A DNA stretch of 64,000 bases from Brevibacterium picturae (GCF_900105045.1 NZ_LT629739.1:1116001-1180000); one strand, 5' to 3'; counted from the first letter of the stretch, positions 40,518 to 50,453 are shown. The notes: generated from the sequence alone by a model not told the origin. Translations and numbers: made by a program.

Positions 40518-41714
40518 TCACCGAAACGCCTGCTCACCGGTGATGTGACGGCCCAGGATGAGAGTGTGGACCTCATCCGTGCCTTCGTAGGTGCGCACCG
40601 ATTCGAGGTTGTTCGCGTGCCGCAGCGGTGAGTACTCGAGCGTGATGCCGTTGCCGCCGAGCATGGCACGGGCCTCCCTGCAGATAGTGATGGCCTCGCG
40701 GCAGTTGTTGAGTTTGCCGACCGAGATCTGGATCGGGTCGAGCGTGCCTGCATCTTTGAGGCGACCGGTCTGCACGGCCACGAGGATACCCTTCTGGATC
40801 TCGAGGACCATGTTCACCAGCTTCTGCTGGGTGATCTGATAGCCGGAGAGCGGTTTGTCGAACTGCATCCTCTCCTGCGCATACTTCAGAGCCACCTCGT
40901 AGGAGTCTCTGGCGGCGCCCATCGCGCCCCACATGATTCCGTAGCGTGCCTCGTTGAGGCAGGAGAACGGCCCCTTGAGTCCACGCACATCGGGCAGGAC
41001 CGCCTCGGCGGGCAGTTGGACATCGACGATGTCGATATCGCACTGGATGGAGGCGCGCATCGACAGCTTCTGTTCGATCGGGGTCGCGGTGAATCCCATG
41101 GTGTCGGTGGGGACGAGGAACCCGCGGATGCCTTCGTCGGTCGCGGCCCAGATGACGGCGATATCGGCGATGGAGGCCAAGCCGATCCAGCGCTTGGCTC
41201 CATTGAGGGTCCACGAACCGTCGTCATTGCGTGTTGCCGTGGTCGCCATCGATCCCGGGTCGGATCCGGCGGTGGGCTCGGTCAGGCCGAAGCAGCCGAT
41301 GATCTCGCCCTTGGCCATCCCCGGCAGGTACCGGTTCTTCTGCGCTTCGGAGCCGAATTTGTGGATCGCGGACATCGCCAGCGACCCCTGCACGGAGACG
41401 AAGGTCCGTAGTCCCGAGTCGCCAGCTTCGAGTTCCAGTGCGGCGAGGCCGTATTCGACCGCGGAGCGTCCCGGGCAGCCGTAGCCGTGCAGGTGCATGC
41501 CCAGTAGCCCGAGGTCGCCCATCTCGGCCACGATCTCGCGGGGGAAGACCGCGTTTTCGTACCAGTCGGCGATGTTCGGGCGGATCCGTGCATCGACGAA
41601 TCCACGAACCTTATCGCGGAGTTCGATCTCGGTCTCACTGAAGAGGCCGACGAGGTTGAGAAGGTCGGAATTGTCGAGGTCGGCGGCGTCCTGCGTGGTG
41701 GCGGTCGTAGTCAT
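40518..41714 (-). CDS. gcdH: Glutaryl-CoA dehydrogenase-type acyl-CoA dehydrogenase
   Basis: 398 residues. Acyl-CoA dehydrogenase fold: FAD and substrate loops GCFGLTEPTAGSDPGSM and WTLNGAKRWIGLAS; catalytic Glu in RTYEGTDEVHTLILGR. The sequence ARYGIMWGAMGAARDSYEVAL is the glutaryl-CoA dehydrogenase type, which oxidises and decarboxylates glutaryl-CoA to crotonyl-CoA. ATG 41714 lies two bases after... its upstream neighbour CaiB stops at 41716, so they are co-transcribed. Fits glutarate (lysine) catabolism. Confidence 0.88.
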   Translation of the reverse strand: MTTTATTQDAADLDNSDLLNLVGLFSETEIELRDKVRGFVDARIRPNIADWYENAVFPREIVAEMGDLGLLGMHLHGYGCPGRSAVEYGLAALELEAGDSGLRTFVSVQGSLAMSAIHKFGSEAQKNRYLPGMAKGEIIGCFGLTEPTAGSDPGSMATTATRNDDGSWTLNGAKRWIGLASIADIAVIWAATDEGIRGFLVPTDTMGFTATPIEQKLSMRASIQCDIDIVDVQLPAEAVLPDVRGLKGPFSCLNEARYGIMWGAMGAARDSYEVALKYAQERMQFDKPLSGYQITQQKLVNMVLEIQKGILVAVQTGRLKDAGTLDPIQISVGKLNNCREAITICREARAMLGGNGITLEYSPLRHANNLESVRTYEGTDEVHTLILGRHITGEQAFR

Positions 41715-41715
41715 T

Positions 41716-42942
41716 TCAGGCTCCTGTGGTGGCTGGGTGCGGGTGGTCGGCGGCGCCGAGGATATCGTCCGTATCGGCTCCGAGCTCTGGTGGCGCGGAG
41801 CGCACGGGTGGGCGGAGTCCGTTGAAGTTGACGGGGAATGCCACCTGCCGCATTGGTCCGGCGGTGGGATGGTCGACCGTCTGGACCATCCCGAGGGCTT
41901 CGGTCTGCGGATCGGCATAGACCTCGTCGAGGTGTTTGATCGGTGCAGCGGGGATACCGGCGGCGGAGAACAGTGCGCACCAGTGGTCGACGGTTTTTGT
42001 CCGCAGGGTTCTCGAGAGTTCCTCATTGACGTACTCGCGGTTGATCACGCGTCCCCGGTTCGTTGCGAATCGCTCGTCCTCGCCGAGGCCTGGTCGGCCG
42101 ATGGCGGTGCACAGCTGCTGCCACAGAGAGTCGTTGCCGATGGCGATGACGAAGTAGTCATCGGCGGCCGGGTAGGCCTGGTAGGGCACGAGGTTGGGGT
42201 GCCCGGAGCCAAGCGCGTGCGGGCGTTTCCCGTCGGCGAAGTAGTTCGTCGCCCAGTTCACGTGCAGAGCGAGCTGACCTTCGTAGAGCGAGGTCGTCAA
42301 GTACTGACCTTTCCCGGTTCGGCTGCGCTCGAAGAGTGCGGAGACGATACCGATAATTCCGAACAGCCCTGCACCCAGGTCACCCATGGCGAATCCGGCC
42401 TTCATCGGCGGTCCCCCTGCCTCACCGGTCAGGGACATGAGACCACCGCGAGCCTGGGCGACCATGTCATAACCCGGTTCATCGCGCATCGGCCCGTGAT
42501 CGCCGTAGGCAGAGATGTGGAGGATGACGAGGTGCGGGAACTTCGCTGCCAGTTCCTTATAGTCGAAGATCGTCTGCAGTGAGCTACCGGGCCGGAAGTT
42601 CTCGACGAGGACGTCGGCGTCTGCCAACAGTTTGTGGACCTGCGCCTGTCCACGATCGGACTTGAGGTCGATCGTCACGGACTTCTTGCTGTGGTTCGCG
42701 GCATGGAAGTACGTGGCATCGGGGCCGACCATGGGTGGGCCCCAGGCACGGGTCGGGTCTCCCCCATCGGGGTGTTCGACCTTGATGACCTCGGCGCCGA
42801 GGTCGGCCAGCGACATCGTGGCATAGGGTCCGGCAAGGATCTTCGACAGGTCGATGACGCGCACGCCGGCGAGCGGCCCTTCGAAGGTCCCACCTGTTGC
42901 GGTGCTCGTATCGGGTGCGGATTCGGTTTCTGTGGTTCTCAC
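41716..42942 (-). CDS. CaiB/BaiF-type CoA-transferase (likely glutarate CoA-transferase)
   Basis: 408 residues from GTG 42942. Family III CoA-transferase: VIDLSKILAGPYATMSLADLGAEVIKVE at the N-terminus and the catalytic Asp in EPGYDMVAQARGG. Next to glutaryl-CoA dehydrogenase it most likely makes glutaryl-CoA from glutarate and succinyl-CoA, like human SUGCT; this is inference from context. Second to last gene of the block. Confidence 0.87.
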   Translation of the reverse strand: MRTTETESAPDTSTATGGTFEGPLAGVRVIDLSKILAGPYATMSLADLGAEVIKVEHPDGGDPTRAWGPPMVGPDATYFHAANHSKKSVTIDLKSDRGQAQVHKLLADADVLVENFRPGSSLQTIFDYKELAAKFPHLVILHISAYGDHGPMRDEPGYDMVAQARGGLMSLTGEAGGPPMKAGFAMGDLGAGLFGIIGIVSALFERSRTGKGQYLTTSLYEGQLALHVNWATNYFADGKRPHALGSGHPNLVPYQAYPAADDYFVIAIGNDSLWQQLCTAIGRPGLGEDERFATNRGRVINREYVNEELSRTLRTKTVDHWCALFSAAGIPAAPIKHLDEVYADPQTEALGMVQTVDHPTAGPMRQVAFPVNFNGLRPPVRSAPPELGADTDDILGAADHPHPATTGA

Positions 42943-42966
42943 GACTTGCTCCGGTGTTCTGTGGCT

Positions 42967-44679
42967 TCAGGCCACGGGTGCGGGTGTGGGGACGACCTCG
43001 GCGAAGACAGCGTCGCGGGCCACCATCCGCCCATCGACGATGTCCTCGAAATGGGTGAGTGTGTCGACCACGGCATTCTCATCGGCAGTGACGTTGCTGC
43101 CGATGAAGGTCCTGGCCACGAGCAGCTTGCGGAAGTTGTCGTCACGGGTGACTTCGGCACCGGCCTGTTCGAGCAGAAGGGTGGCCATAATCAGTTGAGC
43201 CAGATCGTCGGCATAACCGCCGACGAGAGCCTCGGCAGCATAAGACTCGGCACCCAGGATGACGTCGCCACGGTCGACGATCGCCGTCCACCTGGTCAGA
43301 AGCTCACGGATCTCAGGGCCCGCCTCGGCGAGGGTGATGGTGTTCAGCTTCTGCGTCATCGTCTCGGCCAGGAGCTGGTGCGTGTTCTGTTTGCGCATGC
43401 AGCGCAGTACGTCGAGGGCGATGACGTTGCTCGAGCCCTCCCAGATCGAGCCGAGGTGGGAGTCGCGGACGAGGCGGGCGTCGGGGAATTCCTCGATGTA
43501 GCCGCGACCGCCGCGGACCTCCATCGCCTCGCCAGTGACGAAGCGAGCGCGTTTGCAGATGTAGTGCTTGGCCAGCGGGGTGAGCACGCGGATCTGCGCG
43601 GAAGCGGAAGCATCGCCTGCATCGGCTTTCTGGAGTATGTCACCGGCATAGAAGACGAGTCCGAGGGCGGCCTCGGCTTCGGCCTGCAGCGGCAGCAGGG
43701 TCATGCGCATCAGGGGTGCTTCGATGAGGGCTTTGCCGAAGACGACGCGTTTGCGGGCGTGGGCGAGCGCCTCGTTGACCGATCGGCGCATGAGGGCGGT
43801 GGCGCGCATCGCGTTGGACAGGCGGGAGGTGTTGACCATCTCCGCCATCTGCCGGAATCCGCGCTCGAGCGCTCCGACCTGGACGGCATAGGCACCGTCG
43901 AGGGTGACCTCGCCGCTGGGCATCGACCGGGTACCGAGCTTGTCCTTGAGCCGGTCGATGACATAGGAGTTCTTCGACCCGTCCGGGCGGTGCTTAGGCA
44001 GCATGAACAGTCCGACGCCACGTGTGGTGTCGTCACCACCGGGGAATCTGGCGAGGGTGAGGATGATGTCGGCGTCCGGGTTCGAGGCGAACCATTTGCG
44101 CCCGGACAGGGCCCAGTTCTCGCCGTCGCGTTCGGCCACCGTCTCGGTCTGGGCGATGTCGGTGCCCGCATGGATCTCGGTCATGAACATCGCTCCGGTG
44201 AACCGACGGTTCGGATCGGTCGAGATCAACCGTTCGATCGCCTCGGCGATTTCCTCCCCTTCGCCGAACTTCCGCAGGGTCCTCGCGGCGGCGTCGGTCA
44301 TCGAAACCGGGCAGGCCAGACCGAACTCGGCTTGGACGAAGACGTAGGAGAGGATGTACTTCACCAGGTGAGGCGGCACGTCGTCCCAACCGTGGAGGCC
44401 GCGGTGAGAAAGTGCCGAGAGGCCGTATTCCTCGTAGGCCGCCTTCTGCAGTTCCTGGTAGCTGTGGTGGTAGTCGATGGAGTCGACGCGATCGCCTTCG
44501 CGATTGAACTGCTCGAGTGTCGGCGGGTTCTTGTCGGCGATGTCGGCCAGTGGGGCGAGGCGCTGTGCGGCGTCGGCGCCAAGTGCGGTGAGCACCGGGG
44601 CGATCAGCTCCTGATCGCTCGTGCCGAGGTAGGACTCAATGAGGGGCTGCAGGGCGGGATCGAGGTCGACGTAGTTCAT
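42967..44679 (-). CDS. AidB-like long acyl-CoA dehydrogenase family protein
   Basis: 570 residues from ATG 44679 (AGAAGGAACC upstream). AidB-type: long N-terminal part (LSALSHRGLHGWDDVPPHLV), MTEIHAGTDIAQTETVA, WALSGRKWFASNPDADI, and the conserved SIWEGSSNVIALDVLRCM. AidB-like proteins are often not true dehydrogenases but some act on medium-chain CoA esters. First gene of the glutarate-like operon after the transporter; role there unclear. Confidence 0.85.
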   Translation of the reverse strand: MNYVDLDPALQPLIESYLGTSDQELIAPVLTALGADAAQRLAPLADIADKNPPTLEQFNREGDRVDSIDYHHSYQELQKAAYEEYGLSALSHRGLHGWDDVPPHLVKYILSYVFVQAEFGLACPVSMTDAAARTLRKFGEGEEIAEAIERLISTDPNRRFTGAMFMTEIHAGTDIAQTETVAERDGENWALSGRKWFASNPDADIILTLARFPGGDDTTRGVGLFMLPKHRPDGSKNSYVIDRLKDKLGTRSMPSGEVTLDGAYAVQVGALERGFRQMAEMVNTSRLSNAMRATALMRRSVNEALAHARKRVVFGKALIEAPLMRMTLLPLQAEAEAALGLVFYAGDILQKADAGDASASAQIRVLTPLAKHYICKRARFVTGEAMEVRGGRGYIEEFPDARLVRDSHLGSIWEGSSNVIALDVLRCMRKQNTHQLLAETMTQKLNTITLAEAGPEIRELLTRWTAIVDRGDVILGAESYAAEALVGGYADDLAQLIMATLLLEQAGAEVTRDDNFRKLLVARTFIGSNVTADENAVVDTLTHFEDIVDGRMVARDAVFAEVVPTPAPVA

Positions 44680-44734
44680 GGTTCCTTCTCTGATCATCAG
44701 TGGTTGCTGCTCTGAGCGGTCAAATCAGTGTCGA

Positions 44735-46147
44735 TCAATGATTCGCTGTGGATGCTGTGGTGACGGAATCCGTGGGAGTCGCCGGGGTGGTTCCTGTCTT
44801 TGCAAGATGCCCGGTTTCTCCTTCGCGGTTGATCCACGACTTTCCGCGCAACAGGAGAGACATACACACGATGGAGATGAGGACGTACCCCAGGCCGAGG
44901 CAGACCACGACCCAGATCGATCCGGTTGCGCTGAGAAGAGCCTGGCTGAGGAAGGGCGCAGTGCCAGCAAACAGAGCCGTCGAAACTTGATAGGCCACAG
45001 AGATCCCGGTGTAGCGGATGGTGGTGGGGAACAGCTGCGCGAGCACGCCGGCCAGAGCTGCGTAGTACATCGCGTGTGGCGCGGTCGCCAGCACCATGCC
45101 AAACATCGCCAACCAGAAATTCCCGGTCTGGATGAGGAGGAACATCGCCGGCAGCAGAACCAGCTCGGGCAACAGCATGATGAGGATCGCCTTCTTAGCA
45201 TCGACTTTCGACGCGAGAATGGCTCCGAAGGGCTGGATGATCACCTGAGCAATGAGGGCAACGGTGATGACTTGAAGGAACTCGGTGCGACCGAAATCCA
45301 GCTCAGTCGTCGCCCAGGACAAAGCAAACGTGGTTTTGACGTAGGTGATGGCCACGCCTGCAACAACGGCACCGATCGCCAAGGCAACAACTTTCCAGTG
45401 GTCGTGCAGCAGCTCGACGATCGGGGTGCGTTTCTGGGGCGCCTTCTCGGTCGCAGCAATCATCTCAGGAGATTCGGTGATCTTAAGCCGAATGTAGAGA
45501 CCAACGAGGATGAGGATCGCCGAGGCCAGGAAGGGAATTCGCCAGCCCCAAGCACCGAAGTTCTCGGCACTCATATATGTCAGACCAAGGAAGGAGACGG
45601 TAGCCAACAGATTGCCGACTGGCGATCCCTGCTGCGCAAAGGCACCGTAGATGATCTTCTTACCCGGCGGAGCAAACTCGGTCGCGATGAGGACCGCACC
45701 TCCCCATTCGCCTCCCATGGCAACCCCCTGGATGATACGAAGGAGGACCAGGAGAATCGGAGCCATGAAGCCGATCTGCTCGTAGGTGGGCAGGAGGCCG
45801 ACACCGACCGTGGCCATTCCCATCAGCAGGAGTGTCGTGATGACGGTGTTCTTCCGACCGAATTTGTCGCCGAAGTGACCGAAGATGACGCCACCGAGCG
45901 GCCGGGCGATGAAGCCGACGGCGAACGTGGCGAAGGCGGCGAGTGTGCCCATCGCTGGGCTGACTTCCGGGAAGAAGAGCTTGCCCAGCACCAGCGCCGA
46001 GGCGGTGCCATAGATGTAGAAGTCGAACCATTCGATGGTGGTGCCGACGAAGGCAGCGGTGCCGGCGCGGCGACCCTGTTTGGGATCGACTGAAGGTGCG
46101 GGTGTTGCGTCCGTGTCGGGGATCGGCGCTGATCCAAGGTTGCTCAT
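44735..46147 (-). CDS. MFS transporter, metabolite:H+ symporter (MHS) family
   Basis: 470 residues from ATG 46147 (GAGAGAAG upstream), 12 membrane segments. MHS marks: GTTIEWFDFYIYGTASALV, GFIARPLGGVIFGHFGDK and QGVAMGGEWGGAVLIATE. MHS members carry dicarboxylates, shikimate, or betaines. Located before the CoA-transferase/GcdH genes and divergent from a LysR gene, so glutarate or a related dicarboxylic acid is the best guess. Confidence 0.88.
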   Translation of the reverse strand: MSNLGSAPIPDTDATPAPSVDPKQGRRAGTAAFVGTTIEWFDFYIYGTASALVLGKLFFPEVSPAMGTLAAFATFAVGFIARPLGGVIFGHFGDKFGRKNTVITTLLLMGMATVGVGLLPTYEQIGFMAPILLVLLRIIQGVAMGGEWGGAVLIATEFAPPGKKIIYGAFAQQGSPVGNLLATVSFLGLTYMSAENFGAWGWRIPFLASAILILVGLYIRLKITESPEMIAATEKAPQKRTPIVELLHDHWKVVALAIGAVVAGVAITYVKTTFALSWATTELDFGRTEFLQVITVALIAQVIIQPFGAILASKVDAKKAILIMLLPELVLLPAMFLLIQTGNFWLAMFGMVLATAPHAMYYAALAGVLAQLFPTTIRYTGISVAYQVSTALFAGTAPFLSQALLSATGSIWVVVCLGLGYVLISIVCMSLLLRGKSWINREGETGHLAKTGTTPATPTDSVTTASTANH

Positions 46148-46210
46148 GTCTTCTCTCTCGTTGCTGGAGTTGGTGGCTCTATCTGTGCCAGTCATCACTG
46201 TTGCACTTGT

Positions 46211-46234
46211 ATTACTCAGAGTCCAAGACGTAAT
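46211..46234. promoter_or_regulatory. Candidate LysR binding site ATTAC-N14-GTAAT
   Basis: A 5-bp inverted repeat between the divergent MHS and LysR genes with the T-N11-A character of LysR boxes. The adjoining AT-rich stretch (to 46264) is a plausible promoter zone. Confidence 0.5.
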
Positions 46235-46323
46235 CTCTAGGTTATTATTTGGAATTATTTATTAATCGAGTTTCAGCATCGGGCGATGGAAGCTTCACCG
46301 CCCCCCAGAGGAAGGCTTATGGG

Positions 46324-47220
46324 ATGGAGTTGCGGCATTTCTCGGCCTTCCTCGCCGTGGCACAGGAGCTGCACTTCGGACGAGCGGCGGAGACCCTGCA
46401 CATCGCCCAGCCAGCGCTGAGTCAGATGATCCGCTCGCTTGAGAAAGACCTCGACGTGCAGCTGTTCGAACGGACCACCCGCCGGGTGCGACTGACCTCC
46501 TCAGGTGAGGCGCTGCTCGAACCAGCTCGCGCAATCCAGGCTCAAGTCGAGGGTGCGCGTCGAATCGCTCGGGCTGCGAAGGAGGGCGTGGTCGGCCGAG
46601 TGCGGATCGGGTTCGGCGGCACGAGCGGCTATTCGATCCTGTCCCTGCTCGCCCGAGAGGTCGCGCACCGCCAGCCCGGCATCAGTCTGGAGATGCACCC
46701 GCAGACCTACTCCGGGGAATCGGCGCTGGCCGTTCGCGACGGCACGATGGATATGGGGATCATCTCCCCGCCAGCACCTGCAGGCATCGCCGTCCACGTC
46801 ATCCGGCAGGAGCGGGTCATGGTCGCGGTCCCCGCCGGCCACGAGCTCGCCGACGCAGACAGCGTGTCCATGGCCGACCTGCGGGAGCAGCCGTTCATCA
46901 CCTATGCGCCTTCGCACGGTTCGCAGGTGCGGGAGGCGATGATGCGCTTGGCCGATCAGGCCGGCTATCTTCCGCGCATCGCGCAGGAGGCACCGGACCC
47001 CTACAGTCTGCTCGCGCTTGTGGGCGCCCAGGTCGGAATCGCGATTGTCGTCGAGTCCTCGAATCACATCCGCATCGACGGCGTCACCTATGTTCGCCTC
47101 GCCGAGGGTGGGGATGCGTTCACATTGGCGCTCGGTTGGCGCCGCAACAATCCCTCGAAGGCCCTGGCCAGGGTGGTCGAGATCGTGCAGGAGATCCTGC
47201 CTGAGGCGAGTGAGGGCTGA
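46324..47220 (+). CDS. LysR family transcriptional regulator
   Basis: 298 residues from ATG 46324 (MELRHFSAFLAVAQELHFGR). N-terminal winged HTH with AAETLHIAQPALSQMIRSLE, then a type 2 periplasmic-binding-like effector domain starting at VRIGFGGTSG. Divergent from the MHS transporter and glutarate-like operon, which it probably activates with the imported acid as ligand. Confidence 0.9.
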   Translation: MELRHFSAFLAVAQELHFGRAAETLHIAQPALSQMIRSLEKDLDVQLFERTTRRVRLTSSGEALLEPARAIQAQVEGARRIARAAKEGVVGRVRIGFGGTSGYSILSLLAREVAHRQPGISLEMHPQTYSGESALAVRDGTMDMGIISPPAPAGIAVHVIRQERVMVAVPAGHELADADSVSMADLREQPFITYAPSHGSQVREAMMRLADQAGYLPRIAQEAPDPYSLLALVGAQVGIAIVVESSNHIRIDGVTYVRLAEGGDAFTLALGWRRNNPSKALARVVEIVQEILPEASEG

Positions 47221-47227
47221 TTTGCCC

Positions 47228-47273
47228 CGACGTCACTAAAACTCCCCGGCGCCACGCGAAAACAGTGACGTCG
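47228..47273. repeat. 10-bp inverted repeat between convergent genes
   Basis: CGACGTCACT (47228-47237) and AGTGACGTCG (47264-47273) pair perfectly around a 26-nt loop, eight bases after the LysR stop and 62 before the aldehyde dehydrogenase stop. Likely a shared transcription end, though without T-runs. Confidence 0.5.
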
Positions 47274-47334
47274 AGGAGTATTAGGGAAACGGGCCAGCTG
47301 CGGACTCGCGGGAGCCGCGCCGGCGGAGCAGGTG

Positions 47335-48750
47335 TTACCAGCTGATCACGTGGGGAACGCTGACGTGCTTGAGGCCCTCGAGACCGAACTCGAGCCCGAA
47401 GCCGGACTTCTTCACGCCGCCGAAGGGGATGCGCGGATCCACTGCGCCGTGCTTGTTGATCCACGTCGACCCGGCCTGGAGACGAGCTGCGACCTTCTTG
47501 CATTCCTCGAGGTCGCTGCCCCAGACCGAAGAGCCGAGGCCCACCTCGAGCTCATTGGCCCAGCCGATGGCCTGCTCCAAGTCGGTGTACTTGATGATCG
47601 GCAGAACGGGTCCGAACTGCTCCTCAGCGACCAGGGGATTGTCGTTGTCGATGTCGGCGACGAGTGTGGTCGGGTAGAAGTATCCCGGCTGGTCTGCGGC
47701 AGGGTCTCCGCCGGTGAGGACTCGGGCGCCGGAGTCCTTGGCGGCTTGGACGAGCTTGGCGACGATGTCGTACTGCTGTTTGTTCTGCAGCGGTCCGAGC
47801 ACGTTCTCCTCCTCCAGGCCCACGCCCATCGGTGACTGCTTGGCCACCTCGACGAGGGCTTCGCAGACCTGGTCGTAGAGGGATTCGGGCACGTAGAGGC
47901 GCTTCATCGCCGCACAGGTCTGACCCGTGTTAATGAACGCACCCCAGAACAGGTCGCCGGCAATGGCGGCAGGATCAGCGTTCTCGAGCACGATGCCTGC
48001 GTCGTTGCCGCCCAACTCCAAGGTCAGACGGGCCAAAGTATCGGCGGCCGAGCGCATGATGGCCTGACCGGTCTTCGTCGACCCCGTGAACATAATCTTG
48101 TCGATGTCTTCATGGGAGGTCAGTGCCGCACCGACCTCGCCGCTGCCGGGAACGACGGTGAGCACATCGGCGGGCAGAACCTCATTGATGACTGCGACGA
48201 GCGCCTGCACGGACAAAGGCGTGTACTCGGAGGGCTTGAGGACGACGGTGTTGCCCATCTTCAGCGAAGGCGCGAACTGCCACACGGAGATCATCATCGG
48301 CCAGTTCCAGGGACCGACGGCACCGACGACGCCGACAGGTGCGTAGTGAAGCTCGGCGTGGGTCTCCTCATCGTCGACGAGGACCTCGGGCTCCAGCTCG
48401 AAGGCAGCATTGGCCCGCAACCAGACGGCGCAGGCCCCGACCTCGAAGCGGGCGTTGGGCCCGTTGAGCGGCTTGCCCTGCTCGCGGGAGAGCAGCTCGG
48501 CCAGCGCCTCGGCGGAGGCTTCGACAGCGTCGGCGGCTTTGTTCAGCAGCTCGCTGCGCTCCTCCGATGACCGCGACGCCCAGTCGGACTGGACCTTGCG
48601 GGCGGCAGCGACGGCCGTGTCGATGTCGGCTGTGCTGCCCTCACGGGTGCGGCCGACGACCTCGCCGGTGGCGGGGTCGAGCAGTTCGCGTCCGTTCGGG
48701 TCTTCGATGGTCGACAGCAGTCCTGCGAACGTGGTGAGGTCGGTGCTCAT
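47335..48750 (-). CDS. NAD(P)-dependent aldehyde dehydrogenase
   Basis: 471 residues from ATG 48750 (AAAAGGAGAATC upstream). ALDH fold: PWNWPMMI, FTGSTKTGQAIM, catalytic Glu in LELGGND and Cys in NTGQTCAAMKR. Converts aldehydes to acids. Followed upstream by an APC permease and near a copper amine oxidase, so it probably oxidises the aldehyde formed from the amine (phenylacetaldehyde or a similar product). Confidence 0.92.
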   Translation of the reverse strand: MSTDLTTFAGLLSTIEDPNGRELLDPATGEVVGRTREGSTADIDTAVAAARKVQSDWASRSSEERSELLNKAADAVEASAEALAELLSREQGKPLNGPNARFEVGACAVWLRANAAFELEPEVLVDDEETHAELHYAPVGVVGAVGPWNWPMMISVWQFAPSLKMGNTVVLKPSEYTPLSVQALVAVINEVLPADVLTVVPGSGEVGAALTSHEDIDKIMFTGSTKTGQAIMRSAADTLARLTLELGGNDAGIVLENADPAAIAGDLFWGAFINTGQTCAAMKRLYVPESLYDQVCEALVEVAKQSPMGVGLEEENVLGPLQNKQQYDIVAKLVQAAKDSGARVLTGGDPAADQPGYFYPTTLVADIDNDNPLVAEEQFGPVLPIIKYTDLEQAIGWANELEVGLGSSVWGSDLEECKKVAARLQAGSTWINKHGAVDPRIPFGGVKKSGFGLEFGLEGLKHVSVPHVISW

Positions 48751-48794
48751 GATTCTCCTTTTCTCGGGGTGGAATGAGTGTTGCGGGGATGGCT

Positions 48795-50357
48795 TCAGCC
48801 CAGGCTTCCACCTGTGCCGATGCCTGCATAGAGCTGTGGGCGACTCGACCTCAGGACAAAGGCCCAGATGGTGCCGAGGACGCCGGGTACGAGCACGATG
48901 GCCGGCAGCAGCCAGGAGAGCACCGAGGTGCCTTCGAGGCCGATGAGGACGTTGAAGTTGATGACGATGGAGACGAAGAGGACGACGAGGCCGATGGCTG
49001 AAAGTCCCGGTGCGATGACGCGCGTCCACAGCGTGTACTCGTTTGAGTGAGCGCGCAGGAATCCGATCACGGCCAGCGCCGTCAGCGCCATGAGGAGGAC
49101 GAGCCCGAAGGCGCCCATGTTCGTCAGCCAGGTGAACAGGGTGACGACGGGAAAGAGCGGATCCTCGCTGCCGGCGCCGACGATCGCGAAGACGAGGATG
49201 ACGATGAGCGCAAGTCCTGACTGGGCCAGGGATCCGGCAACGGGTGCACCCGAGCGGCGGGAGGTTCTGGCGAGGAACGTCGGCAGCACCCGGTCGCGGC
49301 CGAGCGCGAAGAAGTAGCGGGCGACGATGTTGTGGAAGGCCACGAGGGCGGCCAGAAGTGAGGTGAGGAAGAGCAGGTTGGACAGGTCGACGAACCACAC
49401 CGGAGCGTGTTCGCCGAGGAAGACGAACATGAGATCGGGACCGAACTCCTGGGACCGTCCGACAACGCTCGAGGGGCCCTCGGCCACGGTCATCGCCCAG
49501 GCGGAGAAGGCGTAGAAGACGGCGATGATGCTCACCGCGATGATCGTCGCTCGCCCTGCCGTGCGCTTGGGATCCTTGACCTCCTCGTTGTAGATCGCGC
49601 CCGACTCGAAGCCCATGAATGCGGCGATCGAGAACGCCAGTGCGGCGCCGACTCCGGGTGCGAAGAGCTGATCGGGCAGCATTCCGTCGGCGGTGATGCC
49701 TTCCGGGCTGTGACTGAGACCAATGATGTCGAAGACGATGACGACGAGGAATTCGGTGCCGACGATGATGCCGAGGACCTTCGCGGAGAAGTCGACGCGG
49801 CTGATGCCCATGAGTCCGACGATCACCCACGCGATGAGCGCACAGATCCACCAGGCCATCTGCAGGCCGAACAGCGAATCGAGGAAGGAGGAGAAGACGA
49901 AGCCGAACATTCCGGCGATGCCGATCTGCATCGAGTTGTAGGCGACCAGCGCGGTCAGTGCCGCACCCATGCCAACCGGCTTGCCCAGTCCTTTGGAGAT
50001 ATAGGCGAAGAAGGCGCCCGCATTGTGCACGTGCCGGCTCATCGCCGCATAACCGATGGCGAAGAGGATGAGGACGACGCCGAGGACGATGAATGACAGT
50101 GGGATGCCGAGCAGACCGGTGACCGCGAAGTTGCTGGGGACACCGCCGGCGACCACGGTCAGCGGCGCCGAGGCGGCGATGATCATGAAGACGAGTGCGA
50201 GGGTGCCGATGCGGCGGGAGTTCAACCCCGCACCGGCTGCCTGCAATGGTGCGGCTGCTGATTCCAATGGTGCGCCCGCCCGCTGCGTGGCGCCCGCCTG
50301 CTGTGCTGCGCCCGCGGTTCGCGATTGTGGGCTGTCGGGTTCGCGTTTCACGTCCAT
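48795..50357 (-). CDS. APC family amino acid/amine permease
   Basis: 520 residues from ATG 50357 with GAGGTGG upstream. Unusual ~45-residue Ala/Gln-rich N-terminus, then about 12-14 membrane helices; GFESGAIYNEEVKDPKRT is the APC signature region. Probably imports the amine substrate of the neighbouring oxidase. Same strand and direction as the aldehyde dehydrogenase (44-bp gap). Confidence 0.88.
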   Translation of the reverse strand: MDVKREPDSPQSRTAGAAQQAGATQRAGAPLESAAAPLQAAGAGLNSRRIGTLALVFMIIAASAPLTVVAGGVPSNFAVTGLLGIPLSFIVLGVVLILFAIGYAAMSRHVHNAGAFFAYISKGLGKPVGMGAALTALVAYNSMQIGIAGMFGFVFSSFLDSLFGLQMAWWICALIAWVIVGLMGISRVDFSAKVLGIIVGTEFLVVIVFDIIGLSHSPEGITADGMLPDQLFAPGVGAALAFSIAAFMGFESGAIYNEEVKDPKRTAGRATIIAVSIIAVFYAFSAWAMTVAEGPSSVVGRSQEFGPDLMFVFLGEHAPVWFVDLSNLLFLTSLLAALVAFHNIVARYFFALGRDRVLPTFLARTSRRSGAPVAGSLAQSGLALIVILVFAIVGAGSEDPLFPVVTLFTWLTNMGAFGLVLLMALTALAVIGFLRAHSNEYTLWTRVIAPGLSAIGLVVLFVSIVINFNVLIGLEGTSVLSWLLPAIVLVPGVLGTIWAFVLRSSRPQLYAGIGTGGSLG

Positions 50358-50453
50358 GTGATCCACCTCAGAGTTTGAATGTAGCTCCAGGCTCTCTCAC
50401 TGAGGACTGAGGTGTCTTGGCTCTGCGAGCAGGACTCTTGACGATCGGCGCAG

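Noticed and set aside
42634..44715. A 693-codon open frame on the plus strand
   Set aside because: It is opposite two clear reverse-strand genes (CaiB CoA-transferase, AidB-like dehydrogenase); composition is that of the complement of high-GC codons and it has no family similarity.
44678..46093. A 471-codon plus-strand frame
   Set aside because: Complement of the MHS transporter; Asp/Gly/Arg-rich with no membrane segments or motif.
48748..49851. Long N-terminal extension of the aldehyde dehydrogenase frame
   Set aside because: The extra 367 codons are the shadow of the APC permease; the gene has a clear start and ribosome site at 48750.
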